This document shows positions 7,817-16,374 of a DNA stretch of 64,000 nucleotides, one piece after another. The DNA is taken from contig OY282385.1 in NCBI GenBank assembly GCA_958295935.1, positions 1,054,001-1,118,000 of the forward strand. Direction: 5' to 3'. Source of the stretch: an uncultured Dehalococcoidia bacterium. Lineage in GTDB: Bacteria; Chloroflexota; Dehalococcoidia; Lucifugimonadales; Lucifugimonadaceae. Positions within the stretch are counted from its first letter, which is position 1, and each line of letters begins with the position of its first letter. Under the pieces are notes generated by a model, which saw nothing but the letters and a program-made list of their open reading frames with translations, made no database searches and was not told the DNA's origin. The translations under genes were made by a program, and so were the position numbers.

Positions 7817-9160
7817 TTGAATAACACCGCCGCAGCGACAAGGACGAGCACGAAGGCGCGGTGGCTTGCACTCTTAGGAGCCGCAGCCCTCGCACTCTTA
7901 ATCGCAGCGTCCGCATGCCTCAATGAACTCACCCCACAGGGCGGATGGTCCGCGCCCGTGCTCGAAGAAGGCTTCTTCTACCTCGGAAACAAGGACGGAA
8001 GAATCGGACGGATCGAAGTACAATCCGGCAACTTCGACCGAAACTGGCCCGCAACCACCAACCAGGACCTCGCCGTAGTATCCAGCCAACCCTCCACCGG
8101 ATTCCTCGGATCATGCTCCGGCGTCCGCGCGGGACAGGCCATATACGGCTCACCCCTCATCCGGGACGGACGGCTATACGCCGCAGGATACTCATGCACC
8201 GGAAACGATTGCGAAGCAGGCGTGTTCGCCGTCGACCTCGAATCCGGCGCCCCCGTATGGCGGGAAAGAGTGGTGCACGTACCCACCAAGATCGTGGGAC
8301 GCCTCGCCATGGGAGATGACACCCTCGTGTTCGGAACCTCCGAACTCGACGGACTCGATGACCCCCCGGGCTACCTCTTCGCACTAGACCCAACCCCGGA
8401 CGCCGCCACCGACGCCGAACCCGTCGGAATACGCATAAAGTGGCAATTCCCCACAGACGGAAACGTCTTCAGCGCACCCGCAGTCGTCGACAACGTCGCA
8501 TACTTCGGCACCACCGGAGGCTCCCTATACGCCGTCGATCTTGAAGACTCCCCCGAATATCTGAACCAGCCAGAGTCCAGACTCCTATGGAAATTCAAGG
8601 CCGAGGGAGCCATCACTGCCCCGCCGCTCGTAGAAAACGGAAAAGTACACTTCGGAGACTTCAGCGGAAACTTCTACGCCCTCGACCTCGAAGCGCGCAA
8701 CCGCGGCGCAATGCCGGAAACCTCCATCGCCCCGGCAACCGAATGGAAGGCCGAAGTCGAGGCCTGGGTCTGGGCACAGGCCCTATCGCTGAACGGCGTA
8801 GTGTACGTATCCACCCTGGGAGGCCGCGTATACGCCCTCGACCCAAGATCCGGCCGAAGCTTGTGGCCCCAACCCGCTGTCATCGAAGGACAGATAGTCG
8901 CACAGCCAACAGCCGTCGAGCACGCACGAGGACCCGCCATCGCCGTCCCCTCCGGAAGAGCAGACGTATACGTCGTAGGACTCGCAAGCGGAGACATATT
9001 CGGCCAACTCTTCACAGACGCACCCGTAAAGTCATCCCCGCTCGTAAGCGAGGGATTCATATACGTACACACCGAAGACGGAGAACTGAAAACCTTCTCC
9101 GCAGGCGACCTCACAGAGCGGAATTGCGTGGAGACGCGGGAAGGCAGGAACTGCCAGTGA
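7817..9160 (+). CDS. PQQ-type beta-propeller lipoprotein (BamB-like fold)
   Basis: 447 aa from TTG 7817; the start is not certain. A hydrophobic stretch (LALLGAAALALLIAASAC) ends in a plausible lipobox cysteine, so the protein is probably exported and lipid-anchored. The rest has repeated propeller blades of the PQQ/BamB type: FYLGNKDGRIGRIEVQSG, LYAAGYSC...VFAVDLESGAPVW, VAYFGTTGGSLYAVDLED, VHFGDFSGNFYALDLEA, VYVSTLGGRVYALDPRSG, IYVHTEDGELKTFSAGD. It sits between yidD and yidC in the same direction, which suggests a role beside the insertase, for example as an extracytoplasmic chaperone or scaffold. That is inference. No catalytic PQQ-dehydrogenase residues were recognised. Confidence 0.8.
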   Translation: MNNTAAATRTSTKARWLALLGAAALALLIAASACLNELTPQGGWSAPVLEEGFFYLGNKDGRIGRIEVQSGNFDRNWPATTNQDLAVVSSQPSTGFLGSCSGVRAGQAIYGSPLIRDGRLYAAGYSCTGNDCEAGVFAVDLESGAPVWRERVVHVPTKIVGRLAMGDDTLVFGTSELDGLDDPPGYLFALDPTPDAATDAEPVGIRIKWQFPTDGNVFSAPAVVDNVAYFGTTGGSLYAVDLEDSPEYLNQPESRLLWKFKAEGAITAPPLVENGKVHFGDFSGNFYALDLEARNRGAMPETSIAPATEWKAEVEAWVWAQALSLNGVVYVSTLGGRVYALDPRSGRSLWPQPAVIEGQIVAQPTAVEHARGPAIAVPSGRADVYVVGLASGDIFGQLFTDAPVKSSPLVSEGFIYVHTEDGELKTFSAGDLTERNCVETREGRNCQ

Positions 9161-9203
9161 CACCCCGTAGAGCGCAAACCGCGAGAGACCTCAGAGGCTA
9201 ACC

Positions 9204-10148
9204 ATGGAATTCCTGGGAATCCTCTGGGACGAGGTCTTCATGAGGCCAATGATCAACAGCCTCGCGCTGTTGTACGACCTCCTCTTCGATAACTTCGGCC
9301 TGAGCATCATCGTCTTCACAGTACTCATGCGCCTGCTGCTCATACCCCTCCAGGTGCGCCAGACGCGGCAGACCATGAAGATGCAGGAACTTCAGCCCAG
9401 GATGAAGGCCCTGCAGGAAAAGTACAAGGGCAAGAGTCAGGAAGAACGCAAACAACTCTCGTCCGAAACCATGCGGCTCTATAGGGAAGCAGGCGTCAAC
9501 CCGGTCGGGTGCCTAGGCCCGCTCGTCATACAGATGCCCATATGGATCGCACTGTACAGAGCCATACTGCGCGCCGTACCCCCCACGCCGGAGGGACTGG
9601 CAAACCTCTCCGAAGCCTTCTACTGGTGGAACCCGGCCAGGGCAAGCGTACCCCTTAACAGCGACTTCGCAGGAATGGACCTCGTCGACTTCGTACAGAA
9701 CGCGCCTGTACCCATCAACTTCGCACTCCCCGTACTCGTCGGCGCCTCCATGTGGGTCCAGCAGAAGATGATGACCCCCCCTAGCATCGACCCCAAGCAG
9801 GCCCAGACCAACCAGATCATGCTCTGGATGATGCCCATAATGTTCGGGTTCTTCACGCTGCAGTTCCCCGCAGGACTCGGCATATACATCCTGTTCTCGA
9901 ACCTGATCGGAGTGGCGATCCAGTACTTCATCGGCGGAAGAAAGCCCATATCGATATTCGGAAGACAGTTCCCCGCGCAGCAGGATGACCCAAATGACGT
10001 CATCCCTCCGACCGCTCCGGAGGACAACCAGGAGAAAAACGACGATGCACAGCCGGACCTTCGACGGAAAGAACGTAGGCGAAGCAACCGACCTCGCTCT
10101 GGAAGAACTGGGCGTTCGTCTAGAAGACGTAGAAATATCCGTCATTAA
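9204..10148 (+). CDS. yidC: YidC/Oxa1 membrane protein insertase
   Basis: 314 aa, the short Gram-positive type without the large periplasmic P1 domain. The membrane core is clear: FGLSIIVFTVLMRLLLIPLQVRQ with the conserved Arg at residue 43 in the hydrophilic groove, LGPLVIQMPIWIALYRAI, and the last segments MLWMMPIMFGFFTLQFPAGLGIYILFSNLIG. The C-terminal tail is strongly basic (RRKERRRSNRPRSGRTGRSSRRRRN), as in insertases that dock ribosomes. The last 104 nt (10045-10148) are shared with the start of jag in another frame. Confidence 0.94.
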   Translation: MEFLGILWDEVFMRPMINSLALLYDLLFDNFGLSIIVFTVLMRLLLIPLQVRQTRQTMKMQELQPRMKALQEKYKGKSQEERKQLSSETMRLYREAGVNPVGCLGPLVIQMPIWIALYRAILRAVPPTPEGLANLSEAFYWWNPARASVPLNSDFAGMDLVDFVQNAPVPINFALPVLVGASMWVQQKMMTPPSIDPKQAQTNQIMLWMMPIMFGFFTLQFPAGLGIYILFSNLIGVAIQYFIGGRKPISIFGRQFPAQQDDPNDVIPPTAPEDNQEKNDDAQPDLRRKERRRSNRPRSGRTGRSSRRRRNIRH

Positions 10149-10977
10149 CCCAGGACGGTCGGGAATCCTCGGCTTCGGAGGAGAACCCGCAAGGATAGAG
10201 GTCAGACTCCTGGCCGACCTCATCGAACCGGAAACGCCCAGCCAGCAAAGACAAAGCCAAACACAGGAAGAAACCGACCAACCGCAGCAGCCGGCCAAGG
10301 AAGAGGCCCCCGCACGCCCGGCACAGGGACGAGACAGACGAGGACGACGAGGACAGAGGCGCAGAAGAGGCAGCCAGGCCACTCGCACCGCGCCGGAACG
10401 CGAAGAAACCTCGACCGACGACCGGCAAGACCAACCGCGCCGGCAAGAGCCGAGAAACCAACGCCCCGCAAAGGCGCAACAACCAACCGCCGAACAGGAA
10501 CAGCCGCCCGAAGAGCGGGACGAAGAGGCCGAACAAGCCGTCGCAGACCTGCTCGACTACCTCTTCGAGGCCCTCGGCGTAGTCGCCAATACATACGTCC
10601 GGGAAGAACCCGAAGGCGGCTCCCTCGTCTTCGAAATCGAAGGCGAAGACGCCGGGCTGCTCATTGGACGACGAGGAGAAACGCTCAGGGCCCTTCAGTT
10701 CATCGTCAGAATGATCGTAAACCGACAACTCGGACGGAAGGCATTCGTAATACTGGACATCGAGGACTACCGGGAGCGCAGAGTGGACATGCTAAGGCAA
10801 CTCGCCCGCAGAACCGCCGGCCGAGTGGCATCATCAGGCCGACCGGCCTCACTCGACCCAATGTCCCCGGCTGAACGAAGGGTCGTACACGTGGCGCTCG
10901 CAGGCAACCGGCGAGTACACACCGAAAGCGAAGGCGAAGGAAGCCAGCGCAGGGTCGTCATAAGCCCAAAGCGCTGA
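10045..10977 (+). CDS. jag: Jag/KhpB RNA-binding protein (Jag_N, KH, R3H)
   Basis: 310 aa from ATG 10045. An in-frame ATG-less extension upstream lies inside yidC and is not needed, because the Jag_N domain starts at this ATG (residues 3-52: TFDGKNVGEATDLALEELGV, GRSGILGFGG). Residues 60-160 are a low-complexity Gln/Arg/Glu linker. The KH domain has LLIGRRGETL (GxxG at about 208-211) and the R3H domain has ERRVVH (278-282). Jag/KhpB binds small RNAs and mRNAs and in Firmicutes affects cell shape and division; it usually follows yidC, as here. Confidence 0.93.
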   Translation: MHSRTFDGKNVGEATDLALEELGVRLEDVEISVINPGRSGILGFGGEPARIEVRLLADLIEPETPSQQRQSQTQEETDQPQQPAKEEAPARPAQGRDRRGRRGQRRRRGSQATRTAPEREETSTDDRQDQPRRQEPRNQRPAKAQQPTAEQEQPPEERDEEAEQAVADLLDYLFEALGVVANTYVREEPEGGSLVFEIEGEDAGLLIGRRGETLRALQFIVRMIVNRQLGRKAFVILDIEDYRERRVDMLRQLARRTAGRVASSGRPASLDPMSPAERRVVHVALAGNRRVHTESEGEGSQRRVVISPKR

Positions 10978-11097
10978 CCGACTAAAACCCCGATCCGCGC
11001 CGATCCGCGCTCGCCGCACACTCGACCAACCGTCACAGACGCCAAGACATACCGCCCCAATCCCGAATTCGTAGCCATCGGCCACGCAACCTTCGAC

Positions 11098-11919
11098 GTG
11101 CGCCTGAACCAGGACCGAACGCGCAGCGCACCCTCCCCCGGCGGGACGGCCTCATACGCCGCACGCACAGCGGACGCCATGGGCCTACAAGCCGCTATCG
11201 TCACCTCCGCATCCACACGCTATCCATTTGAAGCCCTGCTGCCAGGCATACGGGTACGCAACAAGCAAAGCCCCAACACCACCGCGTTCAGCTACTCCAT
11301 ACGGAACGGCGTCCGCACGCAGTGGATCGAGAAACGAGCACGACCGCTCTCCCGCGCCGACGTACCCGATGCATGGCTCAACGCCCCCATCGTCCTGCTG
11401 GGGCCGGTCGCAGCCGAACTACCGCCCGACGCACCGGACTGGTTCTCCAAAGACTCATTCACCTGCGCCGTCCCCCAGGGATGGCAGCGAAGCCAAGACC
11501 GCAACCGCCTCGTCACCGTCTCGCCCCGGCCCCCCGCCGGCATCAGCCAAAACATAGACGCAATCGTAATATCCGAGGCCGACGCACCGCGCACCTTCTG
11601 GAACGAATGGATGGAAGCAACCCGCGTTCTCGCAGTCACCCGCGGTAAGAACGGCGCCGTCATATGCGCCCGTGGGAGGCGGCCCGTCCGTGTTCCCGCC
11701 CCCGCAGCCAGAGAGATCGACCCAACTGGCGCTGGAGACGTCTGGGCCGCAGCATTCGCCGTAAGGTACGCCCAAACCGGCGAACCCGTAGCCGCCGCAA
11801 GGTTCGCAGCAACGGCGGCAGCCATATCCGTGGAAGCCGTCGGACTCGAAGGCGTACCGACCCTCCGCGAGGTAGAAGCCCGAATAGCGGCAGACCGCGG
11901 TGGCCTAAACCGACGCTAA
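11098..11919 (+). CDS. PfkB-family carbohydrate kinase (start uncertain)
   Basis: 273 aa from GTG 11098. The PfkB anion-hole motif DPTGAGD is near residue 209, preceded by VTRGKNGAVICARG and followed by WAAAFAVRY, all typical of ribokinase-like enzymes. The sugar or nucleoside substrate cannot be told. The conserved first strand of the fold, FVAIGHATFDVRLN, begins about 10 codons before the GTG, but there is no ATG, GTG, TTG or CTG between the jag stop (10975-10977) and 11098 in this frame, which is the same frame as jag. Either a non-standard start (ATC at 10993 or 11077), a sequence error, or a shortened protein must be assumed. The 3' end overlaps the converging methyltransferase gene by 15 nt. 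Confidence 0.72.
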   Translation: MRLNQDRTRSAPSPGGTASYAARTADAMGLQAAIVTSASTRYPFEALLPGIRVRNKQSPNTTAFSYSIRNGVRTQWIEKRARPLSRADVPDAWLNAPIVLLGPVAAELPPDAPDWFSKDSFTCAVPQGWQRSQDRNRLVTVSPRPPAGISQNIDAIVISEADAPRTFWNEWMEATRVLAVTRGKNGAVICARGRRPVRVPAPAAREIDPTGAGDVWAAAFAVRYAQTGEPVAAARFAATAAAISVEAVGLEGVPTLREVEARIAADRGGLNRR

Positions 11920-12858
11920 TTCCGCCTGAGACTCCTCACCGCGTGACCGCGGCCCCGCAAGCCGCAGGATCCGAGCCTCGGCGCGAGATGCATACTCCCC
12001 GTCTATCTCATAGCCAACGTAGCGCCGAGCCGTCCGAACCGACGCGATACCCGTAGCCCCGGTGCCCATGAACGGGTCCAGTACAACCTCCCCCCGATAG
12101 GTGTAGAGCTCGATCAAACGCCTCGGCAGCTCAACCGGAAAAGGCGCCGGGTGCTCGGCACGCTTCGCCGACTCCGGCCCGAACTTCCACACGCTGCGCG
12201 TCAACTCCAGAAAATCGTCGCGGGAAATCGTCGACTCGCGCCCCCGTGGAGCAGCCCGACCGAACGGCGGCTTCTGGAATACCAGAATGTACTCGTGAGT
12301 GTCCCTAAGCGTAGGGTTGGACGCCGAACGCCAGCTCCCCCACGCCGTAGAACTGCCCGCTCCAGCACCCTTGTCCCAAATTATCTCCCCCCGCATGTAG
12401 AAACCGGCCTCAAGGGCATCCTCTATCACGGACGCGTGAACAGGTATGTACGGCCTGCGCCCCAGATTGGCCACGTTGACGCAGGCCCGGCCTCCGTCCA
12501 CCAGCGCCCGGAAGGTCTCACGCAGTACCCTGCTCATGAGACCGCGCCAATCCTCCATCGTCAGGTCATCGTCATAATCTTTCCCAACGTTGTAGGGAGG
12601 CGACGTGACCATCAGATGCACCGAGCGGTCGGGCAACTCCCGCATCTCCTCGCTGGTGCGCTGGAAGATTCGGTCCAGATACTCCGCAGGAACGGCCTGC
12701 TCAGGCCGAGGCTTCACGTCCAACTTGGCCCGATCGGGCTGAAGAGCGCGCGCGTAGAAAGGCGAGGAGTCGTGCGCGATACGTCCGTTGACGCCGAACG
12801 AACTGGTTCGCGTGGATCGACGACGCTTAGTTGGGCTAGTCACCGGAGGATCGATCAA
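11905..12858 (-). CDS. Orphan DNA amino-methyltransferase (N4-cytosine/N6-adenine, beta class)
   Basis: 317 aa from TTG 12858; the first 50 or so residues are basic and unconserved, so the start may lie further in. Motif IV is TSPPYNVGKDYDD (residues 85-97) and motif I is VLDPFMGTGATG (259-270), beta-class order. TSPPY is more often seen in N4-cytosine enzymes, but SPPY also occurs in adenine enzymes, so the methylated base is open. FPVELPRRLIELYTYRGEVVLD is the usual run into motif I. No restriction endonuclease lies beside it, so it is called orphan; such enzymes often act in gene regulation or as anti-restriction. It converges on the PfkB gene with a 15-nt overlap. Confidence 0.88.
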   Translation of the reverse strand: MIDPPVTSPTKRRRSTRTSSFGVNGRIAHDSSPFYARALQPDRAKLDVKPRPEQAVPAEYLDRIFQRTSEEMRELPDRSVHLMVTSPPYNVGKDYDDDLTMEDWRGLMSRVLRETFRALVDGGRACVNVANLGRRPYIPVHASVIEDALEAGFYMRGEIIWDKGAGAGSSTAWGSWRSASNPTLRDTHEYILVFQKPPFGRAAPRGRESTISRDDFLELTRSVWKFGPESAKRAEHPAPFPVELPRRLIELYTYRGEVVLDPFMGTGATGIASVRTARRYVGYEIDGEYASRAEARILRLAGPRSRGEESQAELASV

Positions 12859-12989
12859 GCTGGCAAGCGAAAGATTGGGGGCGGGCGAATCTTACCACTA
12901 CCCCAGAGCCCCTGGGAGTCCCCCCGCGCATCCCCCACAGAAGCCCCTATCCCGCTGGCTTTAGCCTCTGGCCAAGCCGCCGAGCCGCT

Positions 12990-15080
12990 TCACCTCCCGC
13001 CCGTAGCCTCGTCCACCATCTCGATGAGGTCCCGGGCGCGCCTCGATCCCTCCATCCCCTTCGCAGATATCCCCTCCTCCATCATCTGAAGGCAAAACGG
13101 ACAGGAAACCGCCACCACGTCGCTACCAGTCTCCAGAAAATGCTCAGTGCGAATGTGGTTCACACGACGACCAGACTCCTCCATCCACATACGCCCGCCG
13201 CCCGCGCCGCAACAAAAACCACGGTCGCGACAACGGCTCATCTCACGAGGCGCAGACCCGGTCACCGATCTCGCGATTAGGCGAGGCTCATCGTAGATCC
13301 CGTTGTGACGACCCAGGTAGCATGAATCGTGATAACTCACCGACTCGCCCTGCGACGCGGCGCGAGGACTCAGACGCCCCTGCTCTATCAACTCCGACAC
13401 GAACTCCGTGTAGTGAAGCGTCTCGTAGTGACCGCCCAACTGTGGATACTCGTTGCGAATCGTGTTGAAGCAGTGCGGGCACGTAGTCACCACCCTCTTC
13501 ACCCCGTATCCGTTCAGCGTCGCCACGTTCTGACCCGCCAGAACCTGATACAGATACTCGTTGCCCAGTCTGCGGGCAGGATCCCCTGAGCAGCCCTCCT
13601 CGTCACCCAGTACCGCAAAGTCCACCCCCGCCCTCTTGAGAACGCGCGCCATCGACCGCGTGACCTCCACCCCCCTATCCACCATAGCCCCGGTACAACC
13701 CACCCAGAACACCGTCTCCGCGTCGGGCTTCTCAGCCAGCGTGGGAACGTCCAAACCCTCCATCCACGACGTGCGGGTCAACTTCGAGCCGATCCACGGA
13801 TGACCCCGCTGCTCCAGGTTCTGCAGGGCGGAAAGAGCGCCCGAAGGCGCGCTCGCCTCTTCCAGCATGAGGTAGCGGCGCATATCCACTATCGAATCAA
13901 TGTGGTCTATCGAAACCGGACACGCCTCCAGACACGCGGCGCAACTGGTGCAGGCCCACAACTCCTCCTCCCCCGCCGCGTCCCGCACCATCGACCGGGC
14001 AGGCTCCGGCGGCGCAGCCCCCGCCGGGGTCCCCAGCAGTACCGGCGCCCGCTCCGACGTGTAGCCGCGCAGGTCCTGTATCAGCTTGCGCGGAGACAAC
14101 GGCTTCCCGCTCGCCCAGGCAGGGCACTGATCCTCGCAACGCCCGCAGTTGGTGCACGCGTCATAGCCCAGAAGCTGATTCCAGCCCAACTGAGGAAGAT
14201 CCTTCGCCCCGAACGTCTCCAGCTTCTCGAAATCCCCCATCGGCCTGAGAGCCCCCCGCGGACGCAGGCTGCGAAAGTAAGAGTTGAGCGGGCTAACGAT
14301 GACGTGGCCGATCTTGCTGAAACTCAGAGCGCCGTAAACCAGTCCCGCAGTGAATATCGCCGCGTGAGTCCACCACGTCGCCTTGTGCGCCGACTCCATC
14401 GATGGCGCCGTCATCCCCGCGCCCCCAAGAGCCTTCGCGAACAGCCAACCAACCGGAGACCAGGGAGCCGCCCCCGGGGCGTAGAGATCGCTACGCGGAT
14501 TGAGCTCAGTCGCACCTATACGCAGACCCTCGATGAGAAAACCCGACAGCAGCAACAGCCCCAGCAGCGAAAGCACAATCCCATCGTCCAGAAACGTGTT
14601 GAGCCGGCCCGGACGCAGCACGTAGCGGCGGTAAACCGCCATAGCAAGACCAACGCTTGCCAACACGCCCCCAAAGACGTCCCACACGAACCCGGCCGCC
14701 ACACGGTACGAGGCCGTCGGAAACATCCGGCCCGTGTACTCGTAGACGTTGAACTCGATTGCCGAAATCACAGTGGCCGCGAGCAGAATCGAAAAACCCC
14801 AGAAGATCGCAAAATGCATCAGACCGGCAAAGAGCTCGCGCTTCGCAAACTTCCGGTGGCCCAAAAGGTCGAACGCGGCCAAACCTATGAAACGCCGAAT
14901 CCTCTCACGGTGAGAACCCAACTCGACGTAAGGCCCGCCGGTGCGCCATATCCGCACCCGACGGTAGAGAGAGTAGGCTATGGCAGCCAACGCTATCGGC
15001 GCGACGAAATAGACCAAAGCACCCAGAAGAGGGTAGCCAATGTTCCAGAAGTCGATTCGACCGTCCATGATTCTGCCCAA
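12990..15080 (-). CDS. FadF-like membrane Fe-S reductase (NarI-like + 2x4Fe-4S + CCG domains)
   Basis: 696 aa. About six membrane helices form the N-terminal third (YPLLGALVYFVAPIALAAIAY; LMHFAIFWGFSILLAATVI; IVLSLLGLLLLSGFLIEGL), similar to the cytochrome b-type gamma subunit of nitrate reductase. Then come two 4Fe-4S clusters, CTNCGRCEDQCP and CTSCAACLEACP, and two CCG domains (GCTGAMVDRG with DEEGCSGDPARRLGN; HDSCYLGRHNG with FCCGAGGGRMWMEE). The arrangement is that of FadF/EtfD proteins, which pass electrons from electron-transfer flavoprotein or acyl-CoA oxidation to quinone. No etf or acyl-CoA dehydrogenase genes adjoin it in this window. The start may be ATG 15080 or ATG 15068. Confidence 0.88.
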   Translation of the reverse strand: MGRIMDGRIDFWNIGYPLLGALVYFVAPIALAAIAYSLYRRVRIWRTGGPYVELGSHRERIRRFIGLAAFDLLGHRKFAKRELFAGLMHFAIFWGFSILLAATVISAIEFNVYEYTGRMFPTASYRVAAGFVWDVFGGVLASVGLAMAVYRRYVLRPGRLNTFLDDGIVLSLLGLLLLSGFLIEGLRIGATELNPRSDLYAPGAAPWSPVGWLFAKALGGAGMTAPSMESAHKATWWTHAAIFTAGLVYGALSFSKIGHVIVSPLNSYFRSLRPRGALRPMGDFEKLETFGAKDLPQLGWNQLLGYDACTNCGRCEDQCPAWASGKPLSPRKLIQDLRGYTSERAPVLLGTPAGAAPPEPARSMVRDAAGEEELWACTSCAACLEACPVSIDHIDSIVDMRRYLMLEEASAPSGALSALQNLEQRGHPWIGSKLTRTSWMEGLDVPTLAEKPDAETVFWVGCTGAMVDRGVEVTRSMARVLKRAGVDFAVLGDEEGCSGDPARRLGNEYLYQVLAGQNVATLNGYGVKRVVTTCPHCFNTIRNEYPQLGGHYETLHYTEFVSELIEQGRLSPRAASQGESVSYHDSCYLGRHNGIYDEPRLIARSVTGSAPREMSRCRDRGFCCGAGGGRMWMEESGRRVNHIRTEHFLETGSDVVAVSCPFCLQMMEEGISAKGMEGSRRARDLIEMVDEATGGR

Positions 15081-15151
15081 GCCAGAGTCAAACCGGCAGC
15101 GACTCGCCTCGCCCCCGCCTGGTTACCCCCGACCGGCCGGTCCGCACGCCC

Positions 15152-16138
15152 CTAGCGATTCAGTATCAGCAGCGCAGAGGCCGCCGCAACCCATAGAGTG
15201 ATGTTGATGATCAACGGCCAATCCGAGACCAGAATATCCTCCGGCGCTTCACCCTTTCTGTGGCGGTAAACCAGAAATAGATAGCGGAAAAGGCCGTAAG
15301 CCACGAACGGAACTGTCAGAAGCATCGAATTGTTCGCAGGCACGTTCGCACCCGTGATCCCGCCGCTGAAAGTGTAAAGCGTGTACGACACAAGCGTCGC
15401 TGACGCCACGATCGAAATGATCTGGTCCAGCACCGGCTCAGAGTACTGCGACAGGGACGCACGCTGCGAGGAAGACCGCTCCCCGGCCCCGGCAAGCTCC
15501 GACTTTCGCTTAGCCAAAGCTATCAACAAAGCCCCCAACGCAGTCACTATGTACAGCCAGGGTGAAATCGTAAGGTCCAGCGTGGTCTCCACCCCCCCGC
15601 GGATGATGATCGAATCCTCTATCGCAAACGAACCGGCAGTCGCACGCAGCACGAATCCCGCCGAGATTGTCATCACGTCGAGGATCACCATGTCCTTCAG
15701 CGCCAGGCTGTAGAACACCATCAGGACGACATACCCCAGAGCCAGATAGCCCAGGTTGAAGGACATCAAAAACGAGCCCGCCACGGCAGCCGAACCCAGA
15801 ACCCCGGCGCAAGCCAGCGCAAGCGATACCGGCGTCAAACCCGCGGCTATAGGCCGGTTGCGCTTCTCCGGATGAGCGCGGTCCTTCTCCGCGTCCACAG
15901 AGTCATTGACCAGATAGATGGCCCCCGAAAGCAGCGTGAATAGACCGCAGGCGATCAGCCCCGCTCCCACTATCCCCAACATACCCATGGCGTCGCCCGG
16001 CTCCCACCAACGGTTCACTGTGAAGAAGACGGGCACCAGCACCAGACCGTTCTTGGTCGCCTGCTTAGGCCTCGTCGACCAGAACAGACCCCTGATAGCC
16101 AATAGCGCGGTTCGGTGAGTCGTCGCGGCGGTTGCCAT
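15152..16138 (-). CDS. UbiA-family prenyl transferase, decaprenyl-phosphate phosphoribosyltransferase-like
   Basis: 328 aa from ATG 16138; an upstream in-frame start exists at 16174 but the added residues look unconserved. Eight or nine membrane helices. The aspartate motif NDSVDAEKDRAHPEKRNRPIAAG near residues 77-99 is that of DPPR synthases (UbiA/Rv3806c type), which transfer 5-phosphoribosyl pyrophosphate to polyprenyl phosphate as the first step to lipid-linked arabinose or related sugars. A second acidic motif, with MVILDVMTISAGFVLRA, follows. RPKQATKN near the N-terminus is also typical. No other arabinan gene is seen nearby, so the end product is unknown. Confidence 0.85.
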   Translation of the reverse strand: MATAATTHRTALLAIRGLFWSTRPKQATKNGLVLVPVFFTVNRWWEPGDAMGMLGIVGAGLIACGLFTLLSGAIYLVNDSVDAEKDRAHPEKRNRPIAAGLTPVSLALACAGVLGSAAVAGSFLMSFNLGYLALGYVVLMVFYSLALKDMVILDVMTISAGFVLRATAGSFAIEDSIIIRGGVETTLDLTISPWLYIVTALGALLIALAKRKSELAGAGERSSSQRASLSQYSEPVLDQIISIVASATLVSYTLYTFSGGITGANVPANNSMLLTVPFVAYGLFRYLFLVYRHRKGEAPEDILVSDWPLIINITLWVAAASALLILNR

Positions 16139-16374
16139 ACCTTGATGATAGGCAAGCGCCAAACCAGCGGTCAACGAAAGGCCCGCGTCGTTTCAGACCT
16201 TTGCTTGACAAAAGCCGGCCACGGATCGAACATCCGACCATACGTACAGCCATACCACCCACTTCCCGACCAGCCTCGACTACTCCCTCAGCCTCACACC
16301 GCCCCTGACCTCGTAGTCCCCTAGAAATAACCGCACCGGCCGGCAAATCCCCTGATCCGGGCCGCAATGTCAGC

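Noticed and set aside
13800-15155. Long + strand open frame (451 aa) opposite the FadF-like gene
   Set aside because: Arg/His/Pro-rich antisense shadow of a high-GC gene with clear Fe-S motifs on the other strand.
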